Below, piece after piece: positions 31,013-40,947 of a DNA stretch of 64,000 nt; the first letter of the stretch is position 1; every line of letters starts with the position of its first letter. The translations under genes and the position numbers were made by a program. Origin of the DNA: Hippopus hippopus. Its lineage: Eukaryota; Mollusca; Bivalvia; Cardiida; Cardiidae. The notes under the pieces were generated by a model. It was not told the DNA's origin and did not search any database. It saw only the letters and a list, made by a program, of their open reading frames with translations. Where the stretch lies: NCBI GenBank assembly GCA_946811185.2, contig OX328096.1:40996252-41060251 (forward strand), read 5' to 3'.

Positions 31013-32360
31013 TGATGGCCCTGAAATCGCTCACCTGAGTCATTTGACCAAACATGACCCATTTTCAATCTCTTTTGAGATATTATGACAAACATTCTAC
31101 CAAGATTTTCATGAGTTATTGACCCGAAATGACCCACTTGCAAACTGGTGCAAGACCAACATTCTGACCAAGTTTCATGAGTATTGCATTAAAAATGAGG
31201 CCTCTAGAAAGTAAACAAGGTTTTCGAAGATTTGACCTAGAGACCTAGTTTTTGATCCAACATTACCCATTTTCGAACTCTTTCAAGATATTATCAAGAC
31301 AAACATTCTGACCAACTTTTAAGAGTTTCAGACTAAAAATGTGGCCTCTACAGCATACACAAGGTTTTTCTAAGATTTGGCCTAGTGACCTAGTTTTTGA
31401 TCAGACATTACCCATTATCAAACACTTTTGAAATATCACTAAGACAAACATTCTGACCAAGTTTCATGAGTATTGGACTGAAAATGTGGCCTCTAGAGCG
31501 TACAAAAGGTTTTTCTAAGATTTAACCAAGTGACCTAGTTTTTGACGCGACATTACCCATTATCAAACTCTTTTGAGATATCACCAAAACAAACATTCTG
31601 ACCAAGTTTAAAGAGTATCAGACTGAAAATGTGGCCTCAAGAGCGTACACAAGGTTTTTCCAATTTTTGACCCAGTGACCTAGTTTTTGACCCCACATGA
31701 CCCATTATCAAACTCGCCTGAGCTATTATCAAGACAAACATTCTGACCAAGTTTCAAGAGTTTTTGACGGAAAATGTGGTTTCTAGAGCATACACAAGGT
31801 TTTTCTAAGATTTGACCTAGTGACCTAGTTTTTGACCCGACATGACCCATTTTCAAACTCGTCTGAGATATCATCAAGACAAACATTCTGACCAATTTTA
31901 AGGAGTTTTGGATTGTAAATGTGGCCTCTAAAGCGTACACAAGGTTTTTCTAAGATTTGACCTAATGACCTAGTTTTTGACCCCACATAACCTATTTTTG
32001 AACTCATCCAAGATATCATCCAGATAAACATTCTGACCAACTTTCAAGAGTTTTGGACTGAAAATGTGGCCTCCAGAGCGTACACAAGGTTTTCCTAAGA
32101 TTTGACCTACTGACCTAGTTTTTGACCCGACATGACCCATTTTCGAACTCGTCCGAGATATCATCAAGACAAACATTCTGACCAACTTCCAAGAGTGTTG
32201 GACTGAAAATGTGGCCTCTAGAGCGTACACAAGGTTTTTCTGAGATTTGACCTAGTGACCTAGTTTTTGACCCGACATGAACCATTTTCAAACTTGTCCG
32301 AGATATCATCAAGACAAACATTCTGACCAACTTCCAAGAGTGTTGGACTGAAAATATGAT
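31013..32360 (+). mobile_element. Helentron/pearl-like element with nine ~145-bp repeats, right end missing
   Basis: Left hairpin AAGAGGGCCATGATGGCCCT and GCTCACCTGAG, then about nine repeats with strict 145-bp spacing toward the right side (CAAGACAAACATTCTGACCA, GTACACAAGGTTTTTCTAAG, GACCTAGTGACCTAGTTTTT). The array ends in TGGACTGAAAATATG without the CTCAGGTGAGC terminus. Confidence 0.75.
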
Positions 32361-32384
32361 AAGCATAGAGTACAAAATGTGGAT

Positions 32385-32673
32385 TGCTCACCTAATGATT
32401 GTCACTAACAGACAAAAACGGGCGTCTTCATCAGTTGCACAGACGTAGAATAGAATGGGCCAAGTTTTATTGCATGGATCTAGACTTGTAAATGTTTCTA
32501 GATATGCATTGCCAATGCTTATGTGGCATTGCTCTCCTAATAATTGTCACCAACAGACAAAATCAGACATCTTCACCAGTTGCACAGATGTAGAAAAGAA
32601 TGGACCAAGTTTTATAACATGGATCTAGACTTGTAAATGTTTCTAGATATGCATTGCCAATGCTTATATGGCA
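32385..32673. repeat. Two-unit tandem repeat, ~144 bp each
   Basis: GCTCACCTAATGATTGTCAC...AATGCTTATGTGGCA is followed directly by GCTCTCCTAATAATTGTCAC...AATGCTTATATGGCA. Shared interior blocks include GATCTAGACTTGTAAATGTT. The unit is unlike the neighbouring 145-bp repeat in sequence although similar in length. Confidence 0.75.
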
Positions 32674-33265
32674 ACACTGCATGTACAGTAGAAGATATAA
32701 AGGTATAATGTCTGTGTAGTTTAAAAAGACGAGCAAAGGGAATTCAGACTTTAGAAAGGAAAATCGGACAGTCAATGAGAAAAAACTGAATATAGTCTTT
32801 TTCATCCATTTTTTTTCTGTTAGGTCTGGTGTGTAACCAATGTTTGTTAAGTGAATTTTAATTTCATAGCATGATTTACGCAGGAATTTGTGCGAGTGGA
32901 AACACTGTCTCTTGCAACAGAAGCACCAGAATAGTAGAAAAGCAAAAATTAGGTCAAAATGGTCCCTTCTATCAATTTTGTTTCATATCTAAATCTTTGT
33001 TGTCTATTTGTAGCTGAATGAGATACATACTTAAGGGATAAAGAAACACAGGGTAAACTTTGAAGATGATTCTAGATAACTTAAGATATGGAGTATAATG
33101 TTCAATATTTTTTTAAGTAAGAATGAAGATTAATCTATAGATACAGAACAAACTGCAAAATCAACGATTTGTATCTGGTAAGTGATTCAGGAGTAATTGA
33201 AGGGAATTGAAAGAGAACTCTGTAATCTGAAATCGAAATGGACTGACTGTGCAAACTGGCTAGTC
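32674..33265. other. Non-coding spacer, nothing recognised
   Basis: AT-rich; no structured signal. Confidence 0.3.
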
Positions 33266-33269
33266 AATA

Positions 33270-34229
33270 CTAGGTACATCCACCATTCGCTCTCTCCACT
33301 GCCCTGATTCTCCTAGGCATGGAGTTTATGAGTGAGTTTATTCTCCTCATTGGGATGTTGGCATGTTCTTCCGAGAGGGCTGCTCTCAGTTGGGCCAGAG
33401 TAACGGGGGGGGGGGGGGGGGGGGGGGGGGGCTGGTGTCATCGAACTTGTCTATCCAGCTGGTCCCACTGGTGCTCAATAAGGGATAGGTTGGGGCTGTA
33501 TGGTGGCCAGTCCACTATGTGGATAGTGTTGTTAGTGAGAAAGTCGCCACAGATCCTCGCTACATAGGGAGGAGCATTATCCTGCTGGAATGTGAGGTTG
33601 TTTTGCTGCAATAATGGGACAACATAGGGTCTTTATACATAACGGCAGTTATATTACCCGCTACCACAACTAGTGGTGATGTAACTCCATGTGAGATTCC
33701 TCCCCACACCATAACCGATCCAACCCCAGCCCATCCCTCTCTACTACTCAGTAGTCGGCAAAACGTTCTCCGTGACATCGGTATACAAGACGTCGACCGT
33801 CTGCTCGAAACAGGATGAACCGGGACTCGTCAGCAAACAAGACCCGCCTCCACTTCCTCAATGGGAATATTATGGGGGCACGTGCAGGTGACATTCCGGC
33901 AGACCAACTTCACACAATCATTTCCTTACAGTTTTTGCATGGATAGGATGGTTATGAGTACCTATGGTATAAAGGTCAGATTCAGTGGCAGTAAGGTGCC
34001 AATTGCGCAAATGCATGAGACCAATAAACCTGTCCTGATGTTGTGACGTCTCGCCCGGATGCCCAGACCTAGATCTGTCAGCAACCTGCCCAATTTCCCT
34101 TAGAAGTCTCACAAGACGTTCTACAGTGCAAACATGGACACCGAAATGCCTGGCAACCTGTATTTGCCTTTGATCTTGCATAATCATCGCAATGGCCTGA
34201 CCCCTCTGAACTTCCGTCAGCCTTGCCAT
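33270..34229 (-). pseudogene. Tc1-like transposase relic (DD34E type)
   Basis: On the minus strand the first 103 codons (34229-33918) are intact and carry the N-terminal DNA-binding helix-turn-helix (MARLTEVQRGQAIAMI, VARHFGVHVCTVERLVRLL). The catalytic region is in other frames: SVMVWGGISHG near 33700, FQQDNAPPYVAR near 33590, DWPPYSPNLSLIEHQWDQLD near 33480. At least two frameshifts and a G27 tract break it, so it is inactive. The second Asp and the final Glu are still visible. No convincing terminal inverted repeats were found. Confidence 0.85.
33405..33431 (+). repeat. G27 homopolymer
   Basis: 27 consecutive G residues inside the Tc1 relic. Length may be uncertain because such runs are prone to sequencing error. 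Confidence 0.9.
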
Positions 34230-34230
34230 T

Positions 34231-35170
34231 GTTTAATGCTATCAGAAATTAATCAAAATATCAGAAAATGATGTGTCTCTATGAAGACTACCTTATGGTA
34301 TGACGAGCAGTGTAACTCAATGTCACAACACTGCTGTGCAAGAGATTTTCCCGTTTCGTGCTTTCCCCAGAAGACATTGTCATGCAATACCTTAATGCAA
34401 CATTCGATACAGGACCACATGCACTGTAACCTAGAGAGTTGCTTGACAGATTTTCATTGTTTTTGAACAATGTGTTGCAAGATTAATTGCAAATAATGTC
34501 AACCTGCATTTCTTTATAAATCTCTTGAGTATATATTTTCTTTTTCAGTGCAGATGTATCAATTGTATTCACTCCTATTCACAAACTCCAACACAAATGA
34601 GCTCTGTGAAAAGGGGTTTGAGGCATCTTCAAAAAGTATCATCTCTGGTCAGCCTGCATAGTCTGACCTTGGTCGAAACTTTATACTATTGGTCAATTTT
34701 CTGTATGTCAGAAGACCATTCTACCACACGATTAATGTCGTTCTTAGTAGGAACATGCCGTGTTTTGTCCAAAACAAGAGCCATTTTGGCTTATAGATAT
34801 TCATTTTTAGGATTAGTTGGTAGCCACAAACTACTTGAAACATTTGAATAAAGTATTGTCCTTTTATAACACAATACACAGTAATTTTTCATTTTGGTTT
34901 TATACTTGTAAAAGTCAAATTTCCATTACTGTGGCAGCTGTATAGCTTACTTTTTCTGAGCATTTTCTAATAATTAAATCTCATCCTAACAATAAAGAAA
35001 AATGCTAATTATTCTTACTGATGTGTCAACTGAAAGCTATTGGGCTCCTAACACTTACACAAACCAACGACTGTAATTATTCTGTTGACGAAATACTCGT
35101 TGCCAGATTTTTAATTATCTGAGAAATTTCCACTACCACATACTTTGCGTATGTTAGAATACACAAAATA
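34231..35170. other. Non-coding spacer with one family C fragment
   Basis: At 34612-34690 GGCATCTTCAAAAAGTATCA and GTCAGCCTGCATAG...CTGACC form a diverged family C copy. Nothing else recognised. Confidence 0.4.
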
Positions 35171-35172
35171 GG

Positions 35173-35526
35173 TTAGCTACCATTATTTGTAAGTATGTGA
35201 ACTTCATGTACCATCAAGGAAATAATATGAAGTGATGTCTGTGCAGTTTTGGCAATATTAGCTATCAAAGACAACAGGTGGTAATTTTTGCTATGCAAAC
35301 ATAAAATTTCTGTTTCCGTCAGTTCGATATGTAATGCTTTAAAAAGGGGAATTCCAGTTATATGACTTAGTTCTGTAGATATCATATGCAAACTAGTTTG
35401 AAAATATGACAATACTTGCAGATACTGAGGCCATTTGAACTCAAGCGCATTCACGTTCAAAACTAACTTCACAAGACTGGATATTAGACTTACTTTTGTT
35501 TGTAGGTTTAACAAAACCAGCTTCAA
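35173..35526 (-). CDS. Uncertain ORF, 117 codons, possibly coding
   Basis: An open stretch on the minus strand with a Leu/Ile/Ser-rich, helix-like composition (SLISSLVKLVLN, SLIANIAKTAQTSLHIISLM). The frame opens with TTG rather than ATG and extends a few codons upstream, so it would have to be an exon. No acceptor of quality was seen and no family is recognised. It may equally be a chance ORF. Confidence 0.2.
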   Translation of the reverse strand: MKLVLLNLQTKVSLISSLVKLVLNVNALEFKWPQYLQVLSYFQTSLHMISTELSHITGIPLFKALHIELTETEILCLHSKNYHLLSLIANIAKTAQTSLHIISLMVHEVHILTNNGS

Positions 35527-35676
35527 CCGGGAACTGCAAACTGCAAGCTGTTTATAGTCGTATTAATATAGTGAAATTTCCATGACCTGGAGGTAACAAA
35601 TTTTATGTCCTCACTGGTGTCAAATACTGTAGTACACATTGCCTTGTATTCTTTTGCATTTGAGGCCAATTTTTTT

Positions 35677-37534
35677 TTATCCCCCGCTGAAGGCAGAGGG
35701 ATATAGTTTTAGCGTTGTCAGTCCGTTCTTCCGTCTGTCTGTCCGTGTGTCCGTCTGAGAGAATATCTCCAATACCATTAGACATGTGTACAATAAACCA
35801 TTCCGCCGAGAAATTTTTTTTTTTTTGATTTGACGCAAAATGGCCGACTGGGAGCGATTTTAAGTTACGCGAGTGAGTGAATTTTTGATGTTTTCAGTCT
35901 TACCTTGAAAACTATAGAGAGTTTTTACATCAAACTTCTCACATTTATCAACCACCATTTGGAAATGCAGGACAAAAAGTTTCACCCAAATTGACCATGC
36001 AACGCCACAGTTATATACCCTTGTTTTTTTTTTTTTTTTTTAATGCCATGCCATGGAAAAAGGGGGCTTGATGTATATTTTCATTATGGACCAATATCTG
36101 TTTAACTACAGGACAAAATGTTATGAAACTTAATATTTATATTGTTTATCACAAGCCAATGACAATAGTTATTTGTTTTTATTTCATGAAATGCCATGTC
36201 ATGAAAAAAGGGGGCTAAATGTATACTTTATCATGGACCAATGACCGTCTCTTTGTCCATCTTTCCGCACACATATCTTCTAAAATCCTTGACAAAAATT
36301 TATGGAAATTCAGACACGTGTTTCTTGTGATGTCCGCCTATATATATTTTTTTTTTTTGCTTTTTTGATATTCAATATGGTGTTATAGAAAAAGGGGGCT
36401 TCATGTTTATTATACCCCCCACAACGAAGTGGAGGGGGGTATACTGGAATTGCCATGGCTGTCTGTCCGTCCGTCTGTCCGTCTGTCTGTCCGTCCGTCC
36501 ATCTGTCCGTCCGTCCGTCCGTCCGTCTGTCCGTAGACACAAATTTGTCCGGAGCAATACTCGAACAGTTTTTCACGTACTGAACTCGAATTTACACACA
36601 GGGTTCCTATATATATAAAGTTGTGCATATGCAATTTTCATGACCCTGCTGCGATTTGTTGCGGAATTATCTCCCCTTGAACTTTTTTCAACTCTTACTT
36701 TTGTACTAAACCATTCTGCATTCTGTGACAAAGACCTGTTTTTGTGACAAGGAGCTAGTGGGGGTTATAATCACGTTCAGTGCTAGCTCTAGTTTCCATT
36801 AGGGATCAATATCTCTTTAACTCAAAATCCTTGACGAAAATTTATGAAACTTCAGACGTGTGTTCCTTATGATAGTCTGCCAATATCATTATTTTAGCTT
36901 TTTTCAGTAAATGTTGTGTCATGGAAAAAGGGGGCTTGACATATATTTTCATTATGGGCCAATACCTCTTTAACTACAGGACAAAATGTTATAAAACTTC
37001 ATATTTATATTGTTTATCACAAGCCACAGACAATGGTTATTTGTTTTTATTTCATGAAATGCCATGTCATGAAAAAAGGGGGCTAAATGTATAATTTCAT
37101 TCTGGACCAATAACAGTCTGTTTGCCTATCCGTCCACCTGGACAGATATCTTCTAAAGTCCTTGACGAAAATTGATGAAACTTCTTGCATGTCTTCCTTT
37201 GGATAGTCCGTTGATACAATTTTCTTCTATATATAATGATGTGTCATGGAAAAATGGGGCTTGATGTATGTTTTCATTGTTTTCATTTAATGAAATGTCA
37301 TGTCATGGAAAAAGGGGACTTAATGTATAATCTAATTATGGACCTCTTATTGTTTCTTATTTAATGAAATGCTGTGCCATGGAAGAAGGGGGCTTAATGT
37401 GTAATTTCATCATGGACCAATGGCAAAAAGGCCACATGTAAAAGTGTATGCAAAACGCAATACCTCTAATACGTTTGTATCAAAAAAGGTCTTTTTCGGC
37501 AGGGGTTATCATTTCAACGAAATTGCTCGTTTTA
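35677..37534 (+). mobile_element. Helentron-like element, TTATCCCCC type, with internal repeats
   Basis: Left end TTATCCCCCGCTGAAGGCAG with GAGGGATA closing a hairpin, then a GTCCG/GTCTG-rich stretch. The interior has repeated modules with ATGCCATGTCATGGAAAAAG, GGGGGCTT.ATGTAT and CAT.ATGGACCAAT at 36042, 36188, 36910, 37058, 37237, 37297 and 37370. The right end AGGGGTTATCATTTCAACGA and GCTCGTTTTAG resembles the right end of the nested element at 36410. Non-coding. Confidence 0.6.
36410..36792 (+). mobile_element. Helentron-like element, TTATACCCCC type, nested
   Basis: Left hairpin TTATACCCCCCACAACGAAG / TGGAGGGGGGTATA; a GTCCG/GTCTG microsatellite at 36458-36533; right end GGAGCTAGTGGGGGTTATAA then AGTGCTAGCTCTAG, where GAGCTAG and CTAGCTC pair. 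Removing it joins CTTCATGTTTA to TTTCCATTAGG, matching the uninterrupted module CTTGATGTATATTTTCATTATGG elsewhere in the host repeat. Confidence 0.7.
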
Positions 37535-37624
37535 GTATCACTCTGTGACAAGCTTTTACACCTGTACAAAAATCTTTTGCATGTGGAAAGCAATTATGGA
37601 AAAGAGCGACCACAGACGACAACA

Positions 37625-37702
37625 GAAGACTTCTTTCCTTCCACCCCCCATCCATCCCTCCCTTTCTTCCTCCCTCCGTCCCTCCCTCCCCTCCCCTTCC
37701 CT
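37625..37702 (+). repeat. Pyrimidine tract (CCCT/CCT-rich)
   Basis: Nearly 80 bases of C and T only, with CCTCCCT repeats. Short ORFs over it are artefacts of composition. Confidence 0.8.
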
Positions 37703-37745
37703 AGCAGGTTATGCTGATCTCAACCCACTTTCTCTGCAATTGAAG

Positions 37746-37976
37746 TTAACTCTTTTACCAAACAAGAAAATTTTAGACATGTCCACATTGAAAGTATGCC
37801 TTTGCAGATGACAAGTTTAATTTCAATGATGTGATCTGTCTTTGGAAGGTTGGAAAACGTTGTGGGAAAAGGAGAAAATGCTGTTTACCAGTATTTTCTC
37901 CTTTTCTCACAGTGTTTTCAAAAGCTTTTTTTTTTAAAGGGTCATTGAAACTTGGGATTGTGTGATAAAAGATTAA
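37746..37976 (+). mobile_element. Family A MITE, forward
   Basis: TTAA at both ends (37746-37749, 37973-37976); palindrome at 37865-37915 with centre CTGTTTACCAG. Confidence 0.8.
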
Positions 37977-38009
37977 ACTGAAATGTTGATAAAACTATGG
38001 CTACCCTTC

Positions 38010-38315
38010 ATAAACTCTTTATCTTACTCACCCTCGTCTTAATTAATGACCCTACATCAATCGGCTTGTTGAAATACTGTGGTAAAAGGTAAAATTGCTG
38101 GTAAGAAGCATTTTTTTCCTTTTTCTGCTGTATTTTATACACTATCAAAAACAAAACCGATAGTTTTACTGACCTATCCTGAGTGTTAATGACTCTACAT
38201 GGCTTTTAGTAATATTGTGGTGAAAGATTCAATGACATTCAAAGACGAATCCTATTATTTACCGAAATTTGTTTTTCATCTGCAAATCTTTCCTAAGTAG
38301 AGGAGTCTTAAATTT
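38010..38315 (-). mobile_element. Two decayed family A MITE fragments, reverse
   Basis: AACTCTTTATCTTACTCACC, AATGACCCTACATC, then AAAATTGCTGGTAAGAAGCATTTTTTTCC. A second set of the outer blocks starts near 38178 (CCTGAGTGTTAATGACTCTAC) and fades by 38315. Confidence 0.5.
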
Positions 38316-38866
38316 CTTAATCTGTTAAACAGTTACCTACACAAAAAAGTTGCTTTTCAGTCATAAAAACATGGAATGGGATAGTAGAGTAGCATTTATT
38401 CAGTAATAAGCTAACAAGTTCAATTAAACAAGGACTCGTCATTGATTGTATGTATATATGACGGAAAAGGACAATTTTGCAAACACTCAAGAGAAGGCAG
38501 CAATTATTTATCACAAGCAAAAGCCCCTTTTCTGGTAATACTTTGAAAGACTATCAATTGACAGGAGCATTAGTTGAACATCTACTGAAACGGGTTAATT
38601 TGACATAAATTCGACACACTTAAAATCACCAGCATTGCATATGTTTATGATGCTGCCATGGGAAGCAAGAACACTGCACAGCATGTTGTAGTTTCCTAAC
38701 CTCTTTGTCAAACATGTCATAGCACACAAATATTCCATGTCACTTAATCAACTGGTCAAATACATTGTATCACAAAATTTCGCAAATGGTAAGACCCACA
38801 ATCACTTAACAGTGCACAATTGTATGAATTCTGTTCCTACCAAGTTTTCATGCTAAACTTTACAAT

Positions 38867-39016
38867 TGTCATGGAGAGGGGTTAGATATATAAGCACTGC
38901 AAACCTCCCTTGCTGTTGAGCTAGCTTTTACAGCGATGGGGTTTGGTGCATTTCTCTCCTGGAAGTTAAGCAACATGCATTAGGTTAGTGCCTGGATCGG
39001 TGACCAGGCTGTTACA
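38867..39016 (+). repeat. TRIM left LTR with TATA box and 5S-like segment
   Basis: TATATAAG at 38887-38894 could direct Pol II. 38961-39011 follows the 5S rRNA internal control region: GGAAGTTAAGCAAC (box A position), then GGTTAGTGCCTGGATCGGTG and ACCAGGC (intermediate element and box C). Spacing agrees with animal 5S rRNA. Confidence 0.8.
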
Positions 39017-39138
39017 CATTACATTGGTGGCAGAGCTGGGATAATGACAACTGCCAGACAGGAGTTGCCTTACCCATGTATATTCCCCTGGTTTATTTGT
39101 ATATAAATCTCAGGGTCAAGACTTGAAGGGGAGAGTAA

Positions 39139-39290
39139 TGTCACGGAGAGAGGGTAGATATATAAGCACTTCAAACCTGCCTTGCTGTTGAGCTAGCTTT
39201 TACAGTGATTGGGTTTGGTGCATTTCTCTCAACTGGAAGTTAAGTAACGTGCATTAGGTTAGTGCCTGGATGGGTGACCAGGCCGTTACA
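39139..39290 (+). repeat. TRIM right LTR with TATA box and 5S-like segment
   Basis: TATATAAG at 39159-39166 and 5S-like segment at 39235-39285. Its box C (CTGGATGGGTGACC) is closer to canonical 5S than the left LTR, which has ATCGG. The LTRs differ at about 15 positions, so the insertion is not recent. Confidence 0.8.
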
Positions 39291-39359
39291 CAATAAAGAA
39301 AGTCCTTTTCACACATGTAGTTTTGAAATCTTTCAAAGTTTGAAAAACACATACTTGAT

Positions 39360-39720
39360 TTAAATATAAATAGAGGATATTTGTTTTTTACAGTGAAAGA
39401 TCAAAATTTATTTTTGAGTGAACATCATCGGTAATATTTTCACGAGTGGCACAGCCACAAGTGAAAATATTACCAATGATGTACACTCGATGAAATAAAT
39501 TTCGATCTTTCTCCGAAAAAAACAAATATCTTATTTATTTCATGCTTTTAACCCTTCTTGGGGGAACTTGATCAAAATCCAGTACAGGTCTTTTCGGTTA
39601 TTCCCTGGGGCATACCCCCTCCGCATAGCAACGCATTACAATATTATGTCAAACGCGATAAATGTAAGGTAGATTACGTCATATTTCCATCTGGTTGTGA
39701 GGCACGCGCATTTAAAAACC
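39360..39720. repeat. Foldback repeat D, longer copy
   Basis: 39375-39440 and 39465-39535 are inverted repeats of each other (TTTTTTACAGTGAAAGATCA and the GATCTTTCTCCGAAAAAAAC arm) with a perfect inner hairpin GGTAATATTTTCAC / GTGAAAATATTACC. The 3' flank to about 39720 is shared with 16565-16900. Confidence 0.7.
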
Positions 39721-39956
39721 TGCTTAATCAGTAAAGAAAACCAAGTACAAAACTTATTGATTTATATAATTGGCATCATTCATTAGATTAATTAACAAGT
39801 TTTCCTTTTCACCTGTACCCGATTGATCCTGTATTCAATACAATACAATACAAAGTGTTTATTGCCTAAAACATCATTGCAATGCTTATAGCAAGAAGAA
39901 AACACTTATTCAGGCTTGCATTTATATCAAGTTTATTATCAACAAAATATAATGCT

Positions 39957-40184
39957 GTAATTCTTTACCAAACAACAGACTCTTGACTTGTCCAAATTGA
40001 AAGTGTTTGCAGATGACAAATTGAATATTACTCATTTTGGTTAGATTTGTTTTTGATGGATTAGAAAACATGGTGGGAAAAGGAGAAAATGCTGGTTACC
40101 AGCATTTTCTCCTTTTCCCACAATGTTTTCAAAAGCTTTTTGTCCCAGGTTCTTTAAATGCAGGATTGTTTGGTAAAGGGTTAA
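39957..40184 (+). mobile_element. Family A MITE, forward, 280 bp upstream of ECSIT
   Basis: Left TTCTTTACCAAACAACAGAC, perfect palindrome at 40074-40123, right end GGTAAAGGGTTAA. Confidence 0.85.
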
Positions 40185-40464
40185 TAAGAAAGAAATTTTT
40201 CTGTAACTAAGTTTAACATTAATTAAATTAGTTAACCACTTCAAACATTTACCAGTAGTTGAAAAGAACAACAGAGTTTGAAGAGAGATGTTTCAACATA
40301 TATCTTTGAACAGTGGGATAATTTAATCCATTGTTAGCTGGGAGGTGGTTAACCTGAAGTAGGGTGTTTTGACTGTAAAATTTACTGACCCCCCCTAAAC
40401 AAATAATTTTGTCATACTGGCAAAACACATAGAAGTTATTATTTTTTTCTGTATCTTTTGATAG

Positions 40465-40947
40465 ATGCTTGCTTGGAGGAGGCTGCTCTATACACAAATA
40501 ATTACACAGCAAAGCAGGACCATAGTTTTGACAGAAAACCTGAGTTGGAGACGAAGGACCACTTGTCTCACCAAATGTAGAGGAGGATTGATTCCTGGAA
40601 GCTCTCACTGTTTAAGCACCAGTGTTGGTTGTTGTAAAAATGATAGAGGTGATAAAATATCAAAAGACATCAGTGAAACAGAGTATTTTGACAGATTTTA
40701 TGAAGTTGTTTTGAAGGAGTCAAAGAATGATAATAATTTTGCACTTAAAAAAATTCAGAATGCAGATATGAGTGAGTTAGACAAAAAGAGGGCTCTTCAG
40801 CGATGGACATTTGACCAGGTGGTGGATATCTTTGTCAAAAATAACTTGAACCGTCGTGGACATGTAGACTTTATCTATGAAGCTCTAGATCGCATCGTAA
40901 GTCTGGGATTACAGAGAGACTTGGAGGCATACAGAAAGCTATTGATG
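40465..40947 (+). CDS. ECSIT: ECSIT coding exon 1
   Basis: 161 codons: presequence-like start, variable linker, then helical repeats (LDKKRALQRWTFDQVVDIF, GHVDFIYEALDRIVSLGL). The donor is ATG|GTACAT. Confidence 0.9.

Larger units (their letters stand above)
38867..39290 (+). mobile_element. Terminal-repeat retrotransposon in miniature (TRIM) with 5S-like LTRs
   Basis: Two direct repeats, 38867-39016 (150 bp) and 39139-39290 (152 bp), both starting TGTCA and ending TTACA as LTRs do, flanked by CAAT at 38863-38866 and 39291-39294. After the left LTR comes TGGTGGCAGAGCTGGGAT (39025-39042), a plausible tRNA-Leu primer-binding site. Just before the right LTR is the purine tract GAAGGGGAGAG (39125-39135). 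Only 122 bp separate the LTRs, so there is no gag or pol and movement must depend on proteins from another element. Orientation is set by PBS then PPT. The LTRs carry a 5S rRNA-like segment. Confidence 0.85.

Noticed and set aside
31680..32375. Series of similar ORFs of 60-86 codons on the minus strand (CVRSRGHIFSP type)
   Set aside because: They are read-through of the 145-bp tandem repeat. 145 is not a multiple of three, so no continuous protein is possible.
33319..33567. ORF containing a poly-Gly run
   Set aside because: It is the antisense of the Tc1 relic across the G27 tract.
36310..36634. ORFs rich in Asp/Gly/Arg/Thr (TDGRTDGRTDGQ) and the complementary Ser/Val/Arg ORF
   Set aside because: Produced by the GTCCG/GTCTG microsatellite on both strands.
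37448..37811. ORFs with Ser/Pro/Leu-rich segments
   Set aside because: Derived from the pyrimidine tract at 37625-37702.
38961..39285. Functional 5S rRNA genes
   Set aside because: Only the internal-promoter half of 5S is recognisable; the 5' half is missing and the segments sit inside LTR-like repeats.
40249..40608. 119-codon minus-strand ORF
   Set aside because: Antisense to ECSIT exon 1 and its upstream flank.
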